Of a DNA stretch of 64,000 bases, positions 53,701-61,900 are shown piece by piece. The position numbers and the translations under genes are program-made. Source of the DNA: Catenuloplanes niger (lineage in GTDB: Bacteria > Actinomycetota > Actinomycetes > Mycobacteriales > Micromonosporaceae); assembly GCF_031458255.1 (NCBI RefSeq), contig NZ_JAVDYC010000001.1, positions 744,001 through 808,000 on the forward strand. Reading direction: 5' to 3'. Within the stretch, counting starts at the first letter, position 1, and each line of letters starts with the position of its first letter. Under the pieces are notes generated by a model. The model had not been told where the DNA came from. It saw only the letters and a program-made list of their open reading frames with translations, and searched no databases.

Positions 53701-54479
53701 ACTGGGTCACGGTGCAGGACGGCGTGCGATGGATCTCCGAGGTGAACAACCGCTCGTCCGGCCAGTGGGGTGCCAGCACGGCCTACCGCGCCGGTACGAC
53801 CGTGGGTGAGCAGTGGTTCGGCGCGATCGTCCGGCCGCGGATCACCGACTTCGTGCGGATGCCGCACCGCACCGGCAACCGGCTCCGGGCGGAGATCATC
53901 GGCTGGGGCGATTCCGGCGCCGCCCACTCCGGCCTGTACGTGCCCGGCGTCGTCGACTGGTCCACCACGGTGTACCAGGGCGGCACGGTGGTCGACGGCA
54001 CGCCGGGCGGTTACCTCGACACCGGCGCGGAGCTGAGCCCGGCGCGCCTGCCGTACCGGATGGTGGTCGCCACCGAGCGTGACCCGGCCGCCGACCCGTA
54101 CTCCGTGACCACGCGCACGGCCTGGGACTTCGTCTCCGGCGCGGCGGACACGCGGCACCAGCTGCCGCTGATCCAGCTCGACTACGCGGTGGACACCGGG
54201 CTCGACCGGCGCGCGGCGCGGAACACGACGCTGACCGTCACGCCGTCGCACCTGCCCGGCGGCCCGGCCACGTCGTCGATCGGGTCGGTGACCGTCGCGG
54301 TCTCCTACGACGACGGCCGCACCTGGACCGAGCAGCGGGTGCGGCGCACCGCGGCCGGCTGGACCACCGAGCTGCGCGCGCCCGCCGGCGCCGAGGCCGT
54401 CACGATCCGGGCCGGTGCCCGGGACGCGCACGGCAACGCGGTGGAGCAGACCATCACCCGGGCGTTCGGCCTGCGGTGA
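50790..54479 (+). CDS. Large secreted subtilisin-like serine protease (S8) with PA domain
   Basis: A 1229-residue secreted protease. After a signal peptide (SFHGRSVSLIVATATLLAAT) and a propeptide-like region, the catalytic domain has Asp249 (VAVLDTGVDADHP), His281 (DRNGHGTHVAST) and Ser455 (NGTSMATPHVAGAAA), with the oxyanion Asn in AAGNDGP. The catalytic domain appears contiguous. A PA domain around residues 810-900 (KIAVVRRGDIDAQVEAAEAA, AAMLLIVNDEPGRYFDG) lies in the C-terminal half, followed by beta-rich regions to the end. GTG 50790 is preferred (CGAGGGAA upstream; signal peptide follows). A perfect-stem hairpin follows the stop. Confidence 0.9.
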   Translation: MTLSFHGRSVSLIVATATLLAATPPAAALARPAPPPASSVPSPAGAGSPFARPAGPGAGEVITLITGDRVTVTPAATTVAGPDGEPVGARVTTAGGDTFVVPDRAAPYLAAGVLDRRLFNVSLLLRDGYRDQLPLIVAYRDAPAARRSGSPLDGSTEVRALPSVRGSAVTTDADRAGDLWASLTEGGAAARTTTPERAPGARQLAHGVEKVWLDGRIRAALADTTAQIGAPGVWAGGNTAEGVDVAVLDTGVDADHPDLAGQIESSVSFVPGEDVTDRNGHGTHVASTIAGTGAASDGRERGVAPGADLQVGKVLNNGGGGQESWAVAGMEWAALDRGAKVISMSLGGSPTDGTDPMSAAVNRLSAETGALFVIAAGNDGPWQTTVGTPGAADAALTVGAVDAADAIADFSSRGPRLADRALKPEITAPGVGVLAARSQFDNGGTGAYRAMNGTSMATPHVAGAAALLAAEHTGWTGGQLKDALVSTAAETPGIPPYEGGSGRVDIARTTAATVFATGTAYLGIHPRGGRAERPVTYTNLGTTDVTLGLTLDAPGVPEGLLSLSAPSVTVPAGGTATVTVTADLSRTTAKGSWTARVAAGGLADTVIGVSTEEQPRHLVITSTGRDGEPMAGEITLLREGDPAGHYLAYLTGGTLDVLVPEGRYSVWMWGEVEGVNGPHSRGVALVTAPDVVVTGNTAITLDASRTQRVDAITPRTSADAVLRLDYHRKIGDANAVTDAFVIDNFYDSMWVTPGETVPDGEMSVTARWRKTEPVLRIAHDGDWFDDLHVLPGSALPPAGSRHLNAVFAGSGDAAGFAAVDARRKIAVVRRGDIDAQVEAAEAAGAAMLLIVNDEPGRYFDGTSRTPVAVASVTRDAGERLIAALGRAAGSLRVVSDPVTDYTYDLVRHWDTTVPASVTYRPAERELARVDSDFRNAPDDQAYEYRYDLNPHLTTGVGFAAPPVRSGRFRTDWVTVQDGVRWISEVNNRSSGQWGASTAYRAGTTVGEQWFGAIVRPRITDFVRMPHRTGNRLRAEIIGWGDSGAAHSGLYVPGVVDWSTTVYQGGTVVDGTPGGYLDTGAELSPARLPYRMVVATERDPAADPYSVTTRTAWDFVSGAADTRHQLPLIQLDYAVDTGLDRRAARNTTLTVTPSHLPGGPATSSIGSVTVAVSYDDGRTWTEQRVRRTAAGWTTELRAPAGAEAVTIRAGARDAHGNAVEQTITRAFGLR

Positions 54480-54486
54480 CCGTCGC

Positions 54487-54529
54487 CGGGAGGGCGGTCG
54501 CACCGGCTGCCGGCGTGGCCGCCCTCCCG
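54487..54529 (+). terminator. Hairpin after the subtilase gene
   Basis: CGGGAGGGCGG (54487-54497) and CCGCCCTCCCG (54519-54529) form a perfect 11-bp stem, starting 8 nt after the stop. Confidence 0.65.
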
Positions 54530-54597
54530 CCCCGGCCCGCGCGGTGATCATCCGGTGGGCTGGACGGTGAGCAGTCGCACCGGCCATCATCCGGATC

Positions 54598-55398
54598 ATG
54601 GATCCGATGGCGGCCGGTGAGGCGGTGGAGGGCGCGTTCCTCGCCGCGATCGCGGAGAACGCGCCGGTCGCACTGCGCGAGACGCTCGGCCTGGGCGTGA
54701 CCCGGGTCGACGGCGTCACCGTGCTGACCGTGCGCGCGGGCATTCCGATGTTCAACCGGGCGGTGGGGTTCGGGGCGCCGGTCACCGCCGGGCTGCTGGA
54801 CCGGATCCTCGACGTCTACCGCGCGGCCGGGGTGCCGGCCGCCGTGCTGAAACTCCCGCCGCCACTGCTGCCGGCCGACTGGGCGGAGCTGTGCGCCGCG
54901 CGCGGCCTGGTGCCGCTGCCGGACTCGGTCAAGGTGACCCGGTCGACCGCGGTCCCGCCGCCGATCCGCACCGCGCTGCGCGTCGGCCCGCTGCCCGCGG
55001 CCGAGGAGCGGGACTGGATCGACCTCGTCATGTCCGCGCTGGACCCGGTGCCGCACCTCGCCGAGCTGATGCCCGGCCCCGGCCGGGACCCGCGCGGCTC
55101 CCGGTTCGCGGCCTGGGACGGCGACGAGATGGTCGCGGCCGCGCAGTTGTTCACGCACGGCCCGGCCGGCGTGCTGAAGAGCGGCGTCACGCGCGCCTCC
55201 CACCGCGGGTGCGGCGCGCAGTCCGCGCTGATCGCGGCCCGGGTCACGGCGGCCCGGGCGGCCGGCTGCGAGTGGGTGGTCTCGGAGACCAGCGTGCCCG
55301 AGCCGGGCGAACGGCACACCTCGCTGCGCAACCTGGAGCGGCTGGGCTTCGCCCGGGCCTACGACTACCGCAGCGTGCGCTGGGAGAACCGCGCCTAG
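54598..55398 (+). CDS. GNAT-type acetyltransferase
   Basis: A 266-residue protein. The C-terminal half has the GNAT pattern: FAAWDGDEMVAAAQLFTHGP (beta strands), GVLKSGVTRASHRGCGAQSA (acetyl-CoA loop, S-H-R-G-C-G-A-Q in place of R-G-x-G-x-A) and TSLRNLERLGFARAYDY (N-L-x-R-L-G-F, common C-terminal motif). The N-terminal half (about 1-120) is a second, degenerate GNAT-like unit or a substrate domain. The substrate is unknown. Its TAG stop is part of a fold-back repeat shared with the convergent hydrolase gene. Confidence 0.8.
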   Translation: MDPMAAGEAVEGAFLAAIAENAPVALRETLGLGVTRVDGVTVLTVRAGIPMFNRAVGFGAPVTAGLLDRILDVYRAAGVPAAVLKLPPPLLPADWAELCAARGLVPLPDSVKVTRSTAVPPPIRTALRVGPLPAAEERDWIDLVMSALDPVPHLAELMPGPGRDPRGSRFAAWDGDEMVAAAQLFTHGPAGVLKSGVTRASHRGCGAQSALIAARVTAARAAGCEWVVSETSVPEPGERHTSLRNLERLGFARAYDYRSVRWENRA

Positions 55399-55561
55399 GC
55401 CCTGTACGAACTGGGGTCGGAGCGAGGCGCGGTCCAGGTGTTGTCCGGGTGCGCGGCGCGGAAGCCCTCATACCGGTGTTGTATGTGGGCTTTTGTGACG
55501 TGCGGCCGGGCGGCGCCTGGACCGCGCCGCAGTCCGGCCATCCACTTCGATACAGGGCCTA
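55396..55561. repeat. Fold-back element B between convergent genes
   Basis: A 165-bp element ends in perfect 11-bp inverted repeats: TAGGCCCTGTA (55397-55407 region) and TACAGGGCCTA (55551-55561). A second inverted pair, GGCGCGGTCCAGG (55426-55438) and CCTGGACCGCGCC (55516-55528), makes a long hairpin. Its right-hand half matches element A at 15081-15177 (inverted). Both flanking genes take their TAG stop from the element's ends. Confidence 0.8.
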
Positions 55562-56500
55562 AGCACCGCCGCACACCCGGTTCCGCGTGCTGGGACCGCG
55601 GCCGGCCGGGGGCGGTGCGGGTGCGGCCCGCAGGACGGACGCCGCGGCGGCGGCGAACGGGGCGGGCTGTTCGACGTGTGCGAAGTGGCCGCTGTCGCGC
55701 AGCAGGTGCAGGCGGGCCCGGGGGATGCCGTCGGCCAGCAGGGAGCCCCAGCGCGGACCGCACAGGAAGTCCCGCTCCCCGACGATCACCACCGTGGGTA
55801 CGGTGATCTCGCTCAGCCGGTCGGTCACGTCGAACGGCACCGGATCCGGCGCGCTCGCGGCCTGCCTGGACATCCGGATCGCGGCCCGGAAGGAGGCGAA
55901 GTCGGGCCGCCTCGCATAGAAGTCGGCGAAGTAGGCCGGCAACGCGGCCGCGAACTCCCGGGTCATGCTGTCGTCGTCGGGGGCGGTCACCGCCCGCCGG
56001 AACGCCTCCGGCACGTCCGCGGCCTCCGGCACGTCCGGATGACGTCGTGGATGGGCGTCCAGCGCGGCCGTCCCCTCCGCCCAGAACTCCGGCCCGGCCT
56101 GCGGTGACGTGGAGTACAACACCAGCCCGGACAGGGCCTCCGGATGCGCCAGCGCGTAGCTCTGGGTCACGAAACCGCCGTACGAATGGCCGAGGAGGTG
56201 GACCGGCCGGCCGAGACGCGCGATCAGCGCGGCCAGGAAACGCACGTGGACGTCCAGGCCGAGGCGGGGCGGCCGGCCGGAACGGCCGGTGCCGACCGGC
56301 TCCGGGTACACCACCGTGAAGTGTGCCTCGAGCTCCGGCGAACGCAGGTAGGCCCAGTCCAGGCCGGGCCCGCCCGGGTGGGCCACACACACCGGGCCGC
56401 GGCCGGCGACGTGGTAGACCTGCCGTACTCCCTCGATGCCGAGTTCGTGCGTGCCCGGCGCGAGCGGTCCCGTACCGGAGCCGGTGTCGTTGGCTGACAT
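55559..56500 (-). CDS. Alpha/beta-hydrolase (prolyl iminopeptidase/S33-like)
   Basis: A 313-residue hydrolase. VAHPGGPGLDWAYLRSPE is the oxyanion region of S33-like enzymes, HLLGHSYGGFVTQSYAL has nucleophile Ser in G-H-S-Y-G, and VIVGERDFLCGPRWGS with RDSGHFAHVEQP give the Asp/His. A proline iminopeptidase, epoxide hydrolase or esterase role is possible. ATG 56500 is chosen; the upstream 24 codons show no similarity. The stop lies in fold-back element B. It is divergent from an AraC regulator across 95 nt, which may control it. Confidence 0.83.
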   Translation of the reverse strand: MSANDTGSGTGPLAPGTHELGIEGVRQVYHVAGRGPVCVAHPGGPGLDWAYLRSPELEAHFTVVYPEPVGTGRSGRPPRLGLDVHVRFLAALIARLGRPVHLLGHSYGGFVTQSYALAHPEALSGLVLYSTSPQAGPEFWAEGTAALDAHPRRHPDVPEAADVPEAFRRAVTAPDDDSMTREFAAALPAYFADFYARRPDFASFRAAIRMSRQAASAPDPVPFDVTDRLSEITVPTVVIVGERDFLCGPRWGSLLADGIPRARLHLLRDSGHFAHVEQPAPFAAAAASVLRAAPAPPPAGRGPSTRNRVCGGA

Positions 56501-56582
56501 GCGTTCATTGGATCTCGGCGGGCGGCCGGGGACCATGTCGTGATGCGCCGGGCCGCATACGATTTCTGCCACCCGCGTTGGC

Positions 56583-56588
56583 TAGGGT
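56583..56588 (+). promoter_or_regulatory. Leaderless-type -10 box for the AraC gene
   Basis: TAGGGT followed by 7 nt and ATG 56596. No ribosome-binding site is visible. Confidence 0.5.
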
Positions 56589-56595
56589 CGTCCCG

Positions 56596-57492
56596 ATGGA
56601 CCTGATCAACGAGGTGGTGGCCAGTGCCCGGGCCGGCCGGGCCGTGGCCCGCCGCAGCCGGTACGCCGGCGCCTGGGCCACCCGCTTCCCGGCCGTGAAC
56701 GGCTCCGGTCTGCACGTGATCCGGCAGGGCTCGCTCTGGCTGATCCCCCGGGAGAGCGAGCCGGTGTTCCTGCGCGCCGGCGACGCGGTGTTCGTGCCGC
56801 ACGGGCCGCCGCACGGTTTCAGCCACGTCCCGGCCCCGTTCCCCACGCTGTCCGAGACCGGGACGTGGGTGCCGGGCGGAGACCCGTTCGAGGTCGAGTT
56901 CGTCTCCTGCTGTTATCACCTCGACCGCGGGCGGGTGCACGAGTCGCTGGCCGGCCTGCCGGAGGTGATCACGCTGACCGTCGACGGGCGGCGCCACCCC
57001 CAGCTGCCGGTCCTGGCGGATCTCCTGGGCGCGCACGCGGACGGAGCCGGCCCGGGCGACGACATCGGGCTGGCGGCCGTGGTCGACCTGCTGCTGGTGC
57101 ACCTGCTGCGCGCCTGGCGGGGACTGCGGGACGAGGAGACCTGGCGGCGGACGCCCGACCCGCAGATCGCACGGGTGCTCGAGGTGGTCCGGGACGAGCC
57201 GTACCGGACGTGGACCGTGCGGGAGCTGAGCGACCTGGCGCGGATGTCGCGCGCCGCGTTCACCCGCCGGTTCACCGCCGTGGTGCACGAGAGTCCCGGT
57301 GCCTACCTCACCCGCCGGCGGCTGGAGCAGGGCGCGCACCTGTTGCGCCACACCGAGTTGCCGCTGGCCGCCGTGGCGGAGCACGTCGGGTACGCCACGG
57401 AGTTCAGCTTCTCGGCCGCTTTCCGGCGGCACTACGGCATCGCGCCGGGGCGTTTCCGGCACCGGGACCGGGCGAGCGGCGGCGCGGGCTGA
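56596..57492 (+). CDS. AraC-family regulator with cupin sensor domain
   Basis: A 298-residue regulator. The N-terminal cupin-like domain (FLRAGDAVFVPHGPPHGFSH) is the type found in AraC proteins with the cupin_6 sensor. The C-terminal HTH pair is MSRAAFTRRFTAVVHESPGA and LPLAAVAEHVGYATEFSFSA then FRRHYGIAPGRFR. ATG 56596 is preferred because TAGGGT lies 7 nt upstream. It is divergent from the alpha/beta-hydrolase gene, its likely target. Confidence 0.87.
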   Translation: MDLINEVVASARAGRAVARRSRYAGAWATRFPAVNGSGLHVIRQGSLWLIPRESEPVFLRAGDAVFVPHGPPHGFSHVPAPFPTLSETGTWVPGGDPFEVEFVSCCYHLDRGRVHESLAGLPEVITLTVDGRRHPQLPVLADLLGAHADGAGPGDDIGLAAVVDLLLVHLLRAWRGLRDEETWRRTPDPQIARVLEVVRDEPYRTWTVRELSDLARMSRAAFTRRFTAVVHESPGAYLTRRRLEQGAHLLRHTELPLAAVAEHVGYATEFSFSAAFRRHYGIAPGRFRHRDRASGGAG

Positions 57493-57498
57493 CGACAT

Positions 57499-57543
57499 CG
57501 GCACGGTACGGCCCGCGTCGCGCAGGTGGGCCGTACCGTGCCG
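57499..57543. terminator. Perfect 16-bp hairpin between AraC and lcp genes
   Basis: CGGCACGGTACGGCCC (57499-57514) pairs exactly with GGGCCGTACCGTGCCG (57528-57543). It lies between convergent genes, so a bidirectional terminator is likely. Confidence 0.75.
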
Positions 57544-57573
57544 GAGGCGGGCGACGTCGATCCCGGGCTGCGC

Positions 57574-58788
57574 TCAGGTGCCGGGCCGGTTGCCGGTGGG
57601 GATGGTGATCGGGGTGTACGTCGGGGAGGTGCCGTTGTTGAGGAACAGCATCGCCAGCGCGCGCACGAACCGGTCGAAGGTGGCGAAGCCCTCCGGCACG
57701 ATCGGCGACAGGCCCTCACGGAACGCCACGTACGCCGGCCAGCCGACCTGGATCAGGCCGCGGGCCACCAGGTCGCGCCGCAGGCCCAGCCAGTCGCCGA
57801 TCCGGTCGCTGAGCACGTAGCGGACGAACTCGTTGAGGAAGCCGCGGGTGACGCCGAGGTCGATCTGCGCGGTCAGCCCGAGCAGGATCTCGGCCAGGTC
57901 GACGCCCTCCGGGGTCGGCGCGAGCAGTGGCGTCAACGCGTACTGCGACTGCTGGTGCGCGGCGGCCCAGGTCGCCGGGATGAAGTCGTCGCGCACGCCG
58001 AGCAGGTGCAGCGCGACCTGCCACTGGTGCAGGTACGCCGCTTCCTCCGCGGCCGACATCCGGATGCCCCAGCTCTTGAGCTTGCCGTGGACGAACGTGC
58101 CGAGACTGTGGAACGTGATCAGGATGTCGCCGTTGCTGATCGGGATGAAGTCCTGGTCGTCGGTGACCGCCCGCCACGGCGCCGACTGCGGCAGCAGGTG
58201 CCGCACGGCCGCGTGGGTGAGCCGCGTCTTGTTGGACGTGACCACGAAGTGCCCGGACGGCGTGAACGCGTCGGTCGCGCTCAGGTCGTAGCCGTACGTG
58301 AACGTCTTGGCCGCGCGCGCCTGCATGTCGGCGCCGCCCTCGGACCAGTAGACGTTGCGCGCCTCCCGCGGGATGACCGTGCTCATGATGCCGCTGCCCA
58401 GCCCGTACAGCAGGAACAGGTACAGCCCCATCCGCTCGTTGAACCGCGCGGCGCGGCGCAGGATCGCCGGGTCGGCCCAGGCCGGCAGCCGGTTGTGCTG
58501 CTGGAGGTAGGCGGTGAGGTCGGGCGGGAACGCGGCGGGCAGCGGGTCGCCGTTGCGCACCCACGACTCCATCGCGGCGTTGACGGCCGGGATCTCGCCG
58601 CGGGTGAGCAGCGACGCGACCAGCGGATCGGTGGCGTCGTCCCAGACGCCCCACGGGTCGTCGACCGCGTCCGTCCCGGTGATCGAGCCGGCGGAGGACC
58701 AGGCCCACGCGGTCGAGGGGGCGGCCACGCCGGCCAGGCCGAGCGCGGCGCCGAGGGTGAGGATTCGTCGACGGTTGAGATTCTCCAT
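57574..58788 (-). CDS. lcp: Latex-clearing protein-like rubber oxygenase (Lcp, DUF2236)
   Basis: A 404-residue secreted b-type heme dioxygenase-like protein. A Tat signal is visible (NRRRILTLGAALGLAGVAAP). The DUF2236 core has VVTSNKTRLTHAAVRHLLPQ and, about 40 residues later, DILITFHSLGTFVHGK. From memory, the K-T-R-x-x-H-A-A-V-R-H-L-L-P segment and the later His correspond to the heme pocket of Streptomyces LcpK30 (Lys167/Thr168 and His198). Lcp cleaves poly(cis-1,4-isoprene) to oligo-isoprenoid aldehydes/ketones outside the cell. ATG 58788 follows GCAGGTAAG. A single copy is visible, with no adjacent oxiAB genes. Confidence 0.85.
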   Translation of the reverse strand: MENLNRRRILTLGAALGLAGVAAPSTAWAWSSAGSITGTDAVDDPWGVWDDATDPLVASLLTRGEIPAVNAAMESWVRNGDPLPAAFPPDLTAYLQQHNRLPAWADPAILRRAARFNERMGLYLFLLYGLGSGIMSTVIPREARNVYWSEGGADMQARAAKTFTYGYDLSATDAFTPSGHFVVTSNKTRLTHAAVRHLLPQSAPWRAVTDDQDFIPISNGDILITFHSLGTFVHGKLKSWGIRMSAAEEAAYLHQWQVALHLLGVRDDFIPATWAAAHQQSQYALTPLLAPTPEGVDLAEILLGLTAQIDLGVTRGFLNEFVRYVLSDRIGDWLGLRRDLVARGLIQVGWPAYVAFREGLSPIVPEGFATFDRFVRALAMLFLNNGTSPTYTPITIPTGNRPGT

Positions 58789-58876
58789 TCGCTTACCTGC
58801 TTCCCTGAGTGACCGGATGTCGCCGTTGAACAACGGTCTTCGAGGGTGCGACGCGCATGTCACCACGGACACCGTC

Positions 58877-58896
58877 ATGTGATTTTCAATTAACAT
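58877..58896. promoter_or_regulatory. AT-rich inverted repeat upstream of lcp
   Basis: ATGT and ACAT face each other across an AT-rich 12 nt (ATGTGATTTTCAATTAACAT). It is by far the most AT-rich stretch nearby and sits about 90-110 nt before the lcp start, a possible operator or promoter. Confidence 0.3.
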
Positions 58897-58928
58897 AGCG
58901 GCGCCTAAGATCATCGGCAAGCACGAAT

Positions 58929-58966
58929 GTCCGCTCGTCCTCCCGGTGGCGGGAGGACGAGCGGAC
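58929..58966 (-). terminator. Perfect 17-bp hairpin after the five-module secreted gene
   Basis: Positions 58929-58945 (beginning GTCCGCTCG) pair exactly with 58950-58966 around a GTGG loop. It starts 17 nt after the minus-strand stop at 58983. Confidence 0.75.
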
Positions 58967-58982
58967 GGTGGACGGTGGACGG

Positions 58983-61900
58983 TCAGGCCGGTTCGATCCA
59001 GATGTTGCGGTAGCGGACGTTCGCGCCCGGATCGCCGTGGTCCTGGAGGCGGACCGGCAGCGCGGCCGGGCTCTCCGCCGCGCCCGCGCCGGTCGGCCCG
59101 TCGATCGCCACGTCGTTGTGCACGGTCACGCCGTTCCAGACCACGGTGACCCGCGCGTTCTCGGTCTTCGTGGTCCCGTTCCAGCGGGCCGCGCGGAACG
59201 TGACGTCGTACGTCTGCCACGTCTCCGGCGCGGTCGCGGCGTTCGACGACGGCGCCCGCTTGAGGTAGATCGCGCCGGCGTCGTCCGCGGCCGGCACCGC
59301 CTTGCCGTACGAGTCGAGCACCTGCAACTCGTACCGGTCCTGCAGGTAGATGCCGCTGTTCGCGCGCGCCTGCCCGGTCACGTTCGCCGGCAGGTTCGGC
59401 AGCCAGAACTCGACGTGCAGCTTGAAGTCGCCGTACGTCTGCTTGGTCCGGATGTCACCGCCGAGCACCTCGGCCGAACCACCGGACACCGGCCAGGTCA
59501 CCGCGCTGCCGTCCGCGTTGCGGAACGCGCCCAGGTTGCCGCCGTCGAACAGCGTGACCCGGCTCGGCCCGTTGTGCGTCCAGCGCTGTTGCGCCACGTT
59601 CGACCACGTCCACAGCTGCACCGGCGTGCCGTCCGCGGTCGCGCCGCCGGCCACGTCGAGCACCTTGCCGGACTGCGGGTTGACCAGCGCGCCGTCGGAC
59701 CGCGCCCGCCACGCCTGCGCGGCGCTGTTGTTGCAGGTCCACAGCTGCACCCGGGTCCCGTCCGCGGTGCCGGAGTTCGACACGTCCAGGCACTTTCCGA
59801 GCGCCCGCAACGAGTCGCCCTCCCGCGTCCAGCTCTGCGCGGACGAGTTGTTGCACGTGTAGAGCTGCACCTTGGCGCCGTCCGCGATGCTCGCGTTGTC
59901 CACGTCCAGGCACTTGCCGCCGAGCCCGGTGATCGTCCCGGTGCCGGCCACCGCGGCCGTGGCGCCGCCGACGGTCAGGCTGTCCAGGTTGACGTGCCCG
60001 GTGTCCGCGGTGTCGACGCGGTAGGAGACCGTGTTGGCACCGGCCCGCAGCGTCACGGAGTCGGCCAGCGTCGCCCAGGTGTCCCAGTTCGCGGTGCTGG
60101 GCAGGCTGACCTGTCTGACCCGCGCGCCGTTCACGTACAGACTCATGGTCTTGGTCGCCTGGGACGGGTTCGGCCCGTTGCTGTAGCGCAGCGAGACCGG
60201 GTACGCGCCGGCCGTCTGCACGTTCACGGTGAACGTGGTCGCGGATCCGGCCGCGCCGTGCCCGGCGGCGAAACCGCTGCCGGTGTAGCCGGGATGGTCG
60301 GTGGCGACCGACGTGCTGCCGGTCAGGCCGGACCACTCCGCCTCGACCAGGCCGGACTTCAGCGTGGTGCCGTCGGCCAGGCTGTTCAGCGTGTACCAGG
60401 CCTCGGTGCTCCACAGTGACTGGTTGGACGTGGAGGTGAACGGGCGCGGCGAGCGCAGGTGCACGACCCGGCCCGGCTTGAGCCCGGCCAGCTTGAGCGT
60501 CACCTTCAGCCGGTCCGCGGACAGCGTGGCGGACGTGACGGGCAGCGTCTCCTCGTCCACCTTCGGCCCGCCGTAGGCCGGCGTCGGCACGTACCGCCAC
60601 TGCTTCGCCCGGTAGCGCGCGGCCAGCTGCGCCGCGGTCGCGTCCGAGACCGGCTGGGTGTACTCCAGCTCGAAGCCGTCCGCGATCGCCTTCATCGACT
60701 TGATGTCGAAGACGCCGGTGTTGTTCGGGATGAGCTTCTGCAGGCCGTAGGTGAGTTTGCCCTCCTGCCCCCAGTTGCCGCCCGCGCCGAGCCCGCCGAC
60801 GTAGAGCGCGCCGTCCGGGCCCTGGCTCAGCCGCAGCACGCCCATCTCCAGGCCCTGCGTCATCCGGAACACCGCGCCCTGGTACTGGCCGCCGACCTTC
60901 TCCAGGAACCCGCGCTGGATGCCGCCGTAGGTGACGTCACCGAAGAGCATCTGTCCCGCGTACGGCCCGCCGTTGACCACGATCGGGGTGCTCGGCGAAT
61001 TGGCGATCTCGTTCTGCGGCAGCCACAGCACCGGCTGGGTGACCGGCTGCAGGTCGAACGGCCCGTCCGGGTTGGTGTAGTGGCCGAAGAACCGGTCCGG
61101 CTTGACCTGCACCAGCTTCGACGACGGCAGCCAGCCGCCCTGGTTGTCCAGCACGAAGATGTCGCCCTCCGGGCCCAAGTTCAGGCCGTTGGGGGTACGC
61201 AGCCCGCCCGCGATGTACTGCACCGCGCCCGTCGAGCGGTTGATCTTCACGGTGGTGCCCCGGTTCGGCGAGCCCTGCGGGTCCGTGGTCGCGCCGCCCA
61301 GGTTGATCGACACGGACAGGTTCAGGTAGAAGAACCCGTCCTGGTAGAGCAGCCCGAACGCGAACTCGTGGAAGTTGCCGTCGAACGGCCAGGTCGCCAC
61401 GCGCCGGTACTGGTCGATCGTGCCGTCGCCGTTCGTGTCGTTCAGCTCGGTCAACTCGTGCTTCTGCGACACGTAGATCTTTCCGTCGACGATCTTCAGC
61501 CCCATCGGCTCGCGCAGCCCGGTGGCGATCCGCCGGTAGGTGACCTGCGGGTTCGCGCCGGTCACACCGCTGAGCACGTAGACCTCGCCGGCCGTCGTCT
61601 CGCTGCCGCCCCAGGTCGCGATCGCCAGCCGCCCGTCCGGGAACCAGTCCATCGCGCTCACCTGCGGCTGGAACCCGGCCGGGCGCAGGTTCGCCAGCGT
61701 GTAGCCGGGGTGCACGCCGGTCAGCGGCAACCCGTCACCGGGAGAGTCGCCGGCGCTCTCGCACTCCTTGCGGCCCGGCGCGGTCACCCGCACCACGCCC
61801 GAGTCGGTGCTCAGCGCCGCGGTCGGCACCGGGGCGAACGCGGTCGCGCCCGGCGGCCGCCAGTCCAGCGTGAGCTGCTGGCCACCGTCCCGCTCGAAGT

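Noticed and set aside
55396-55561. Insertion sequence
   Set aside because: Inverted ends are present, but there is no transposase frame inside 165 bp; at most a non-autonomous remnant.
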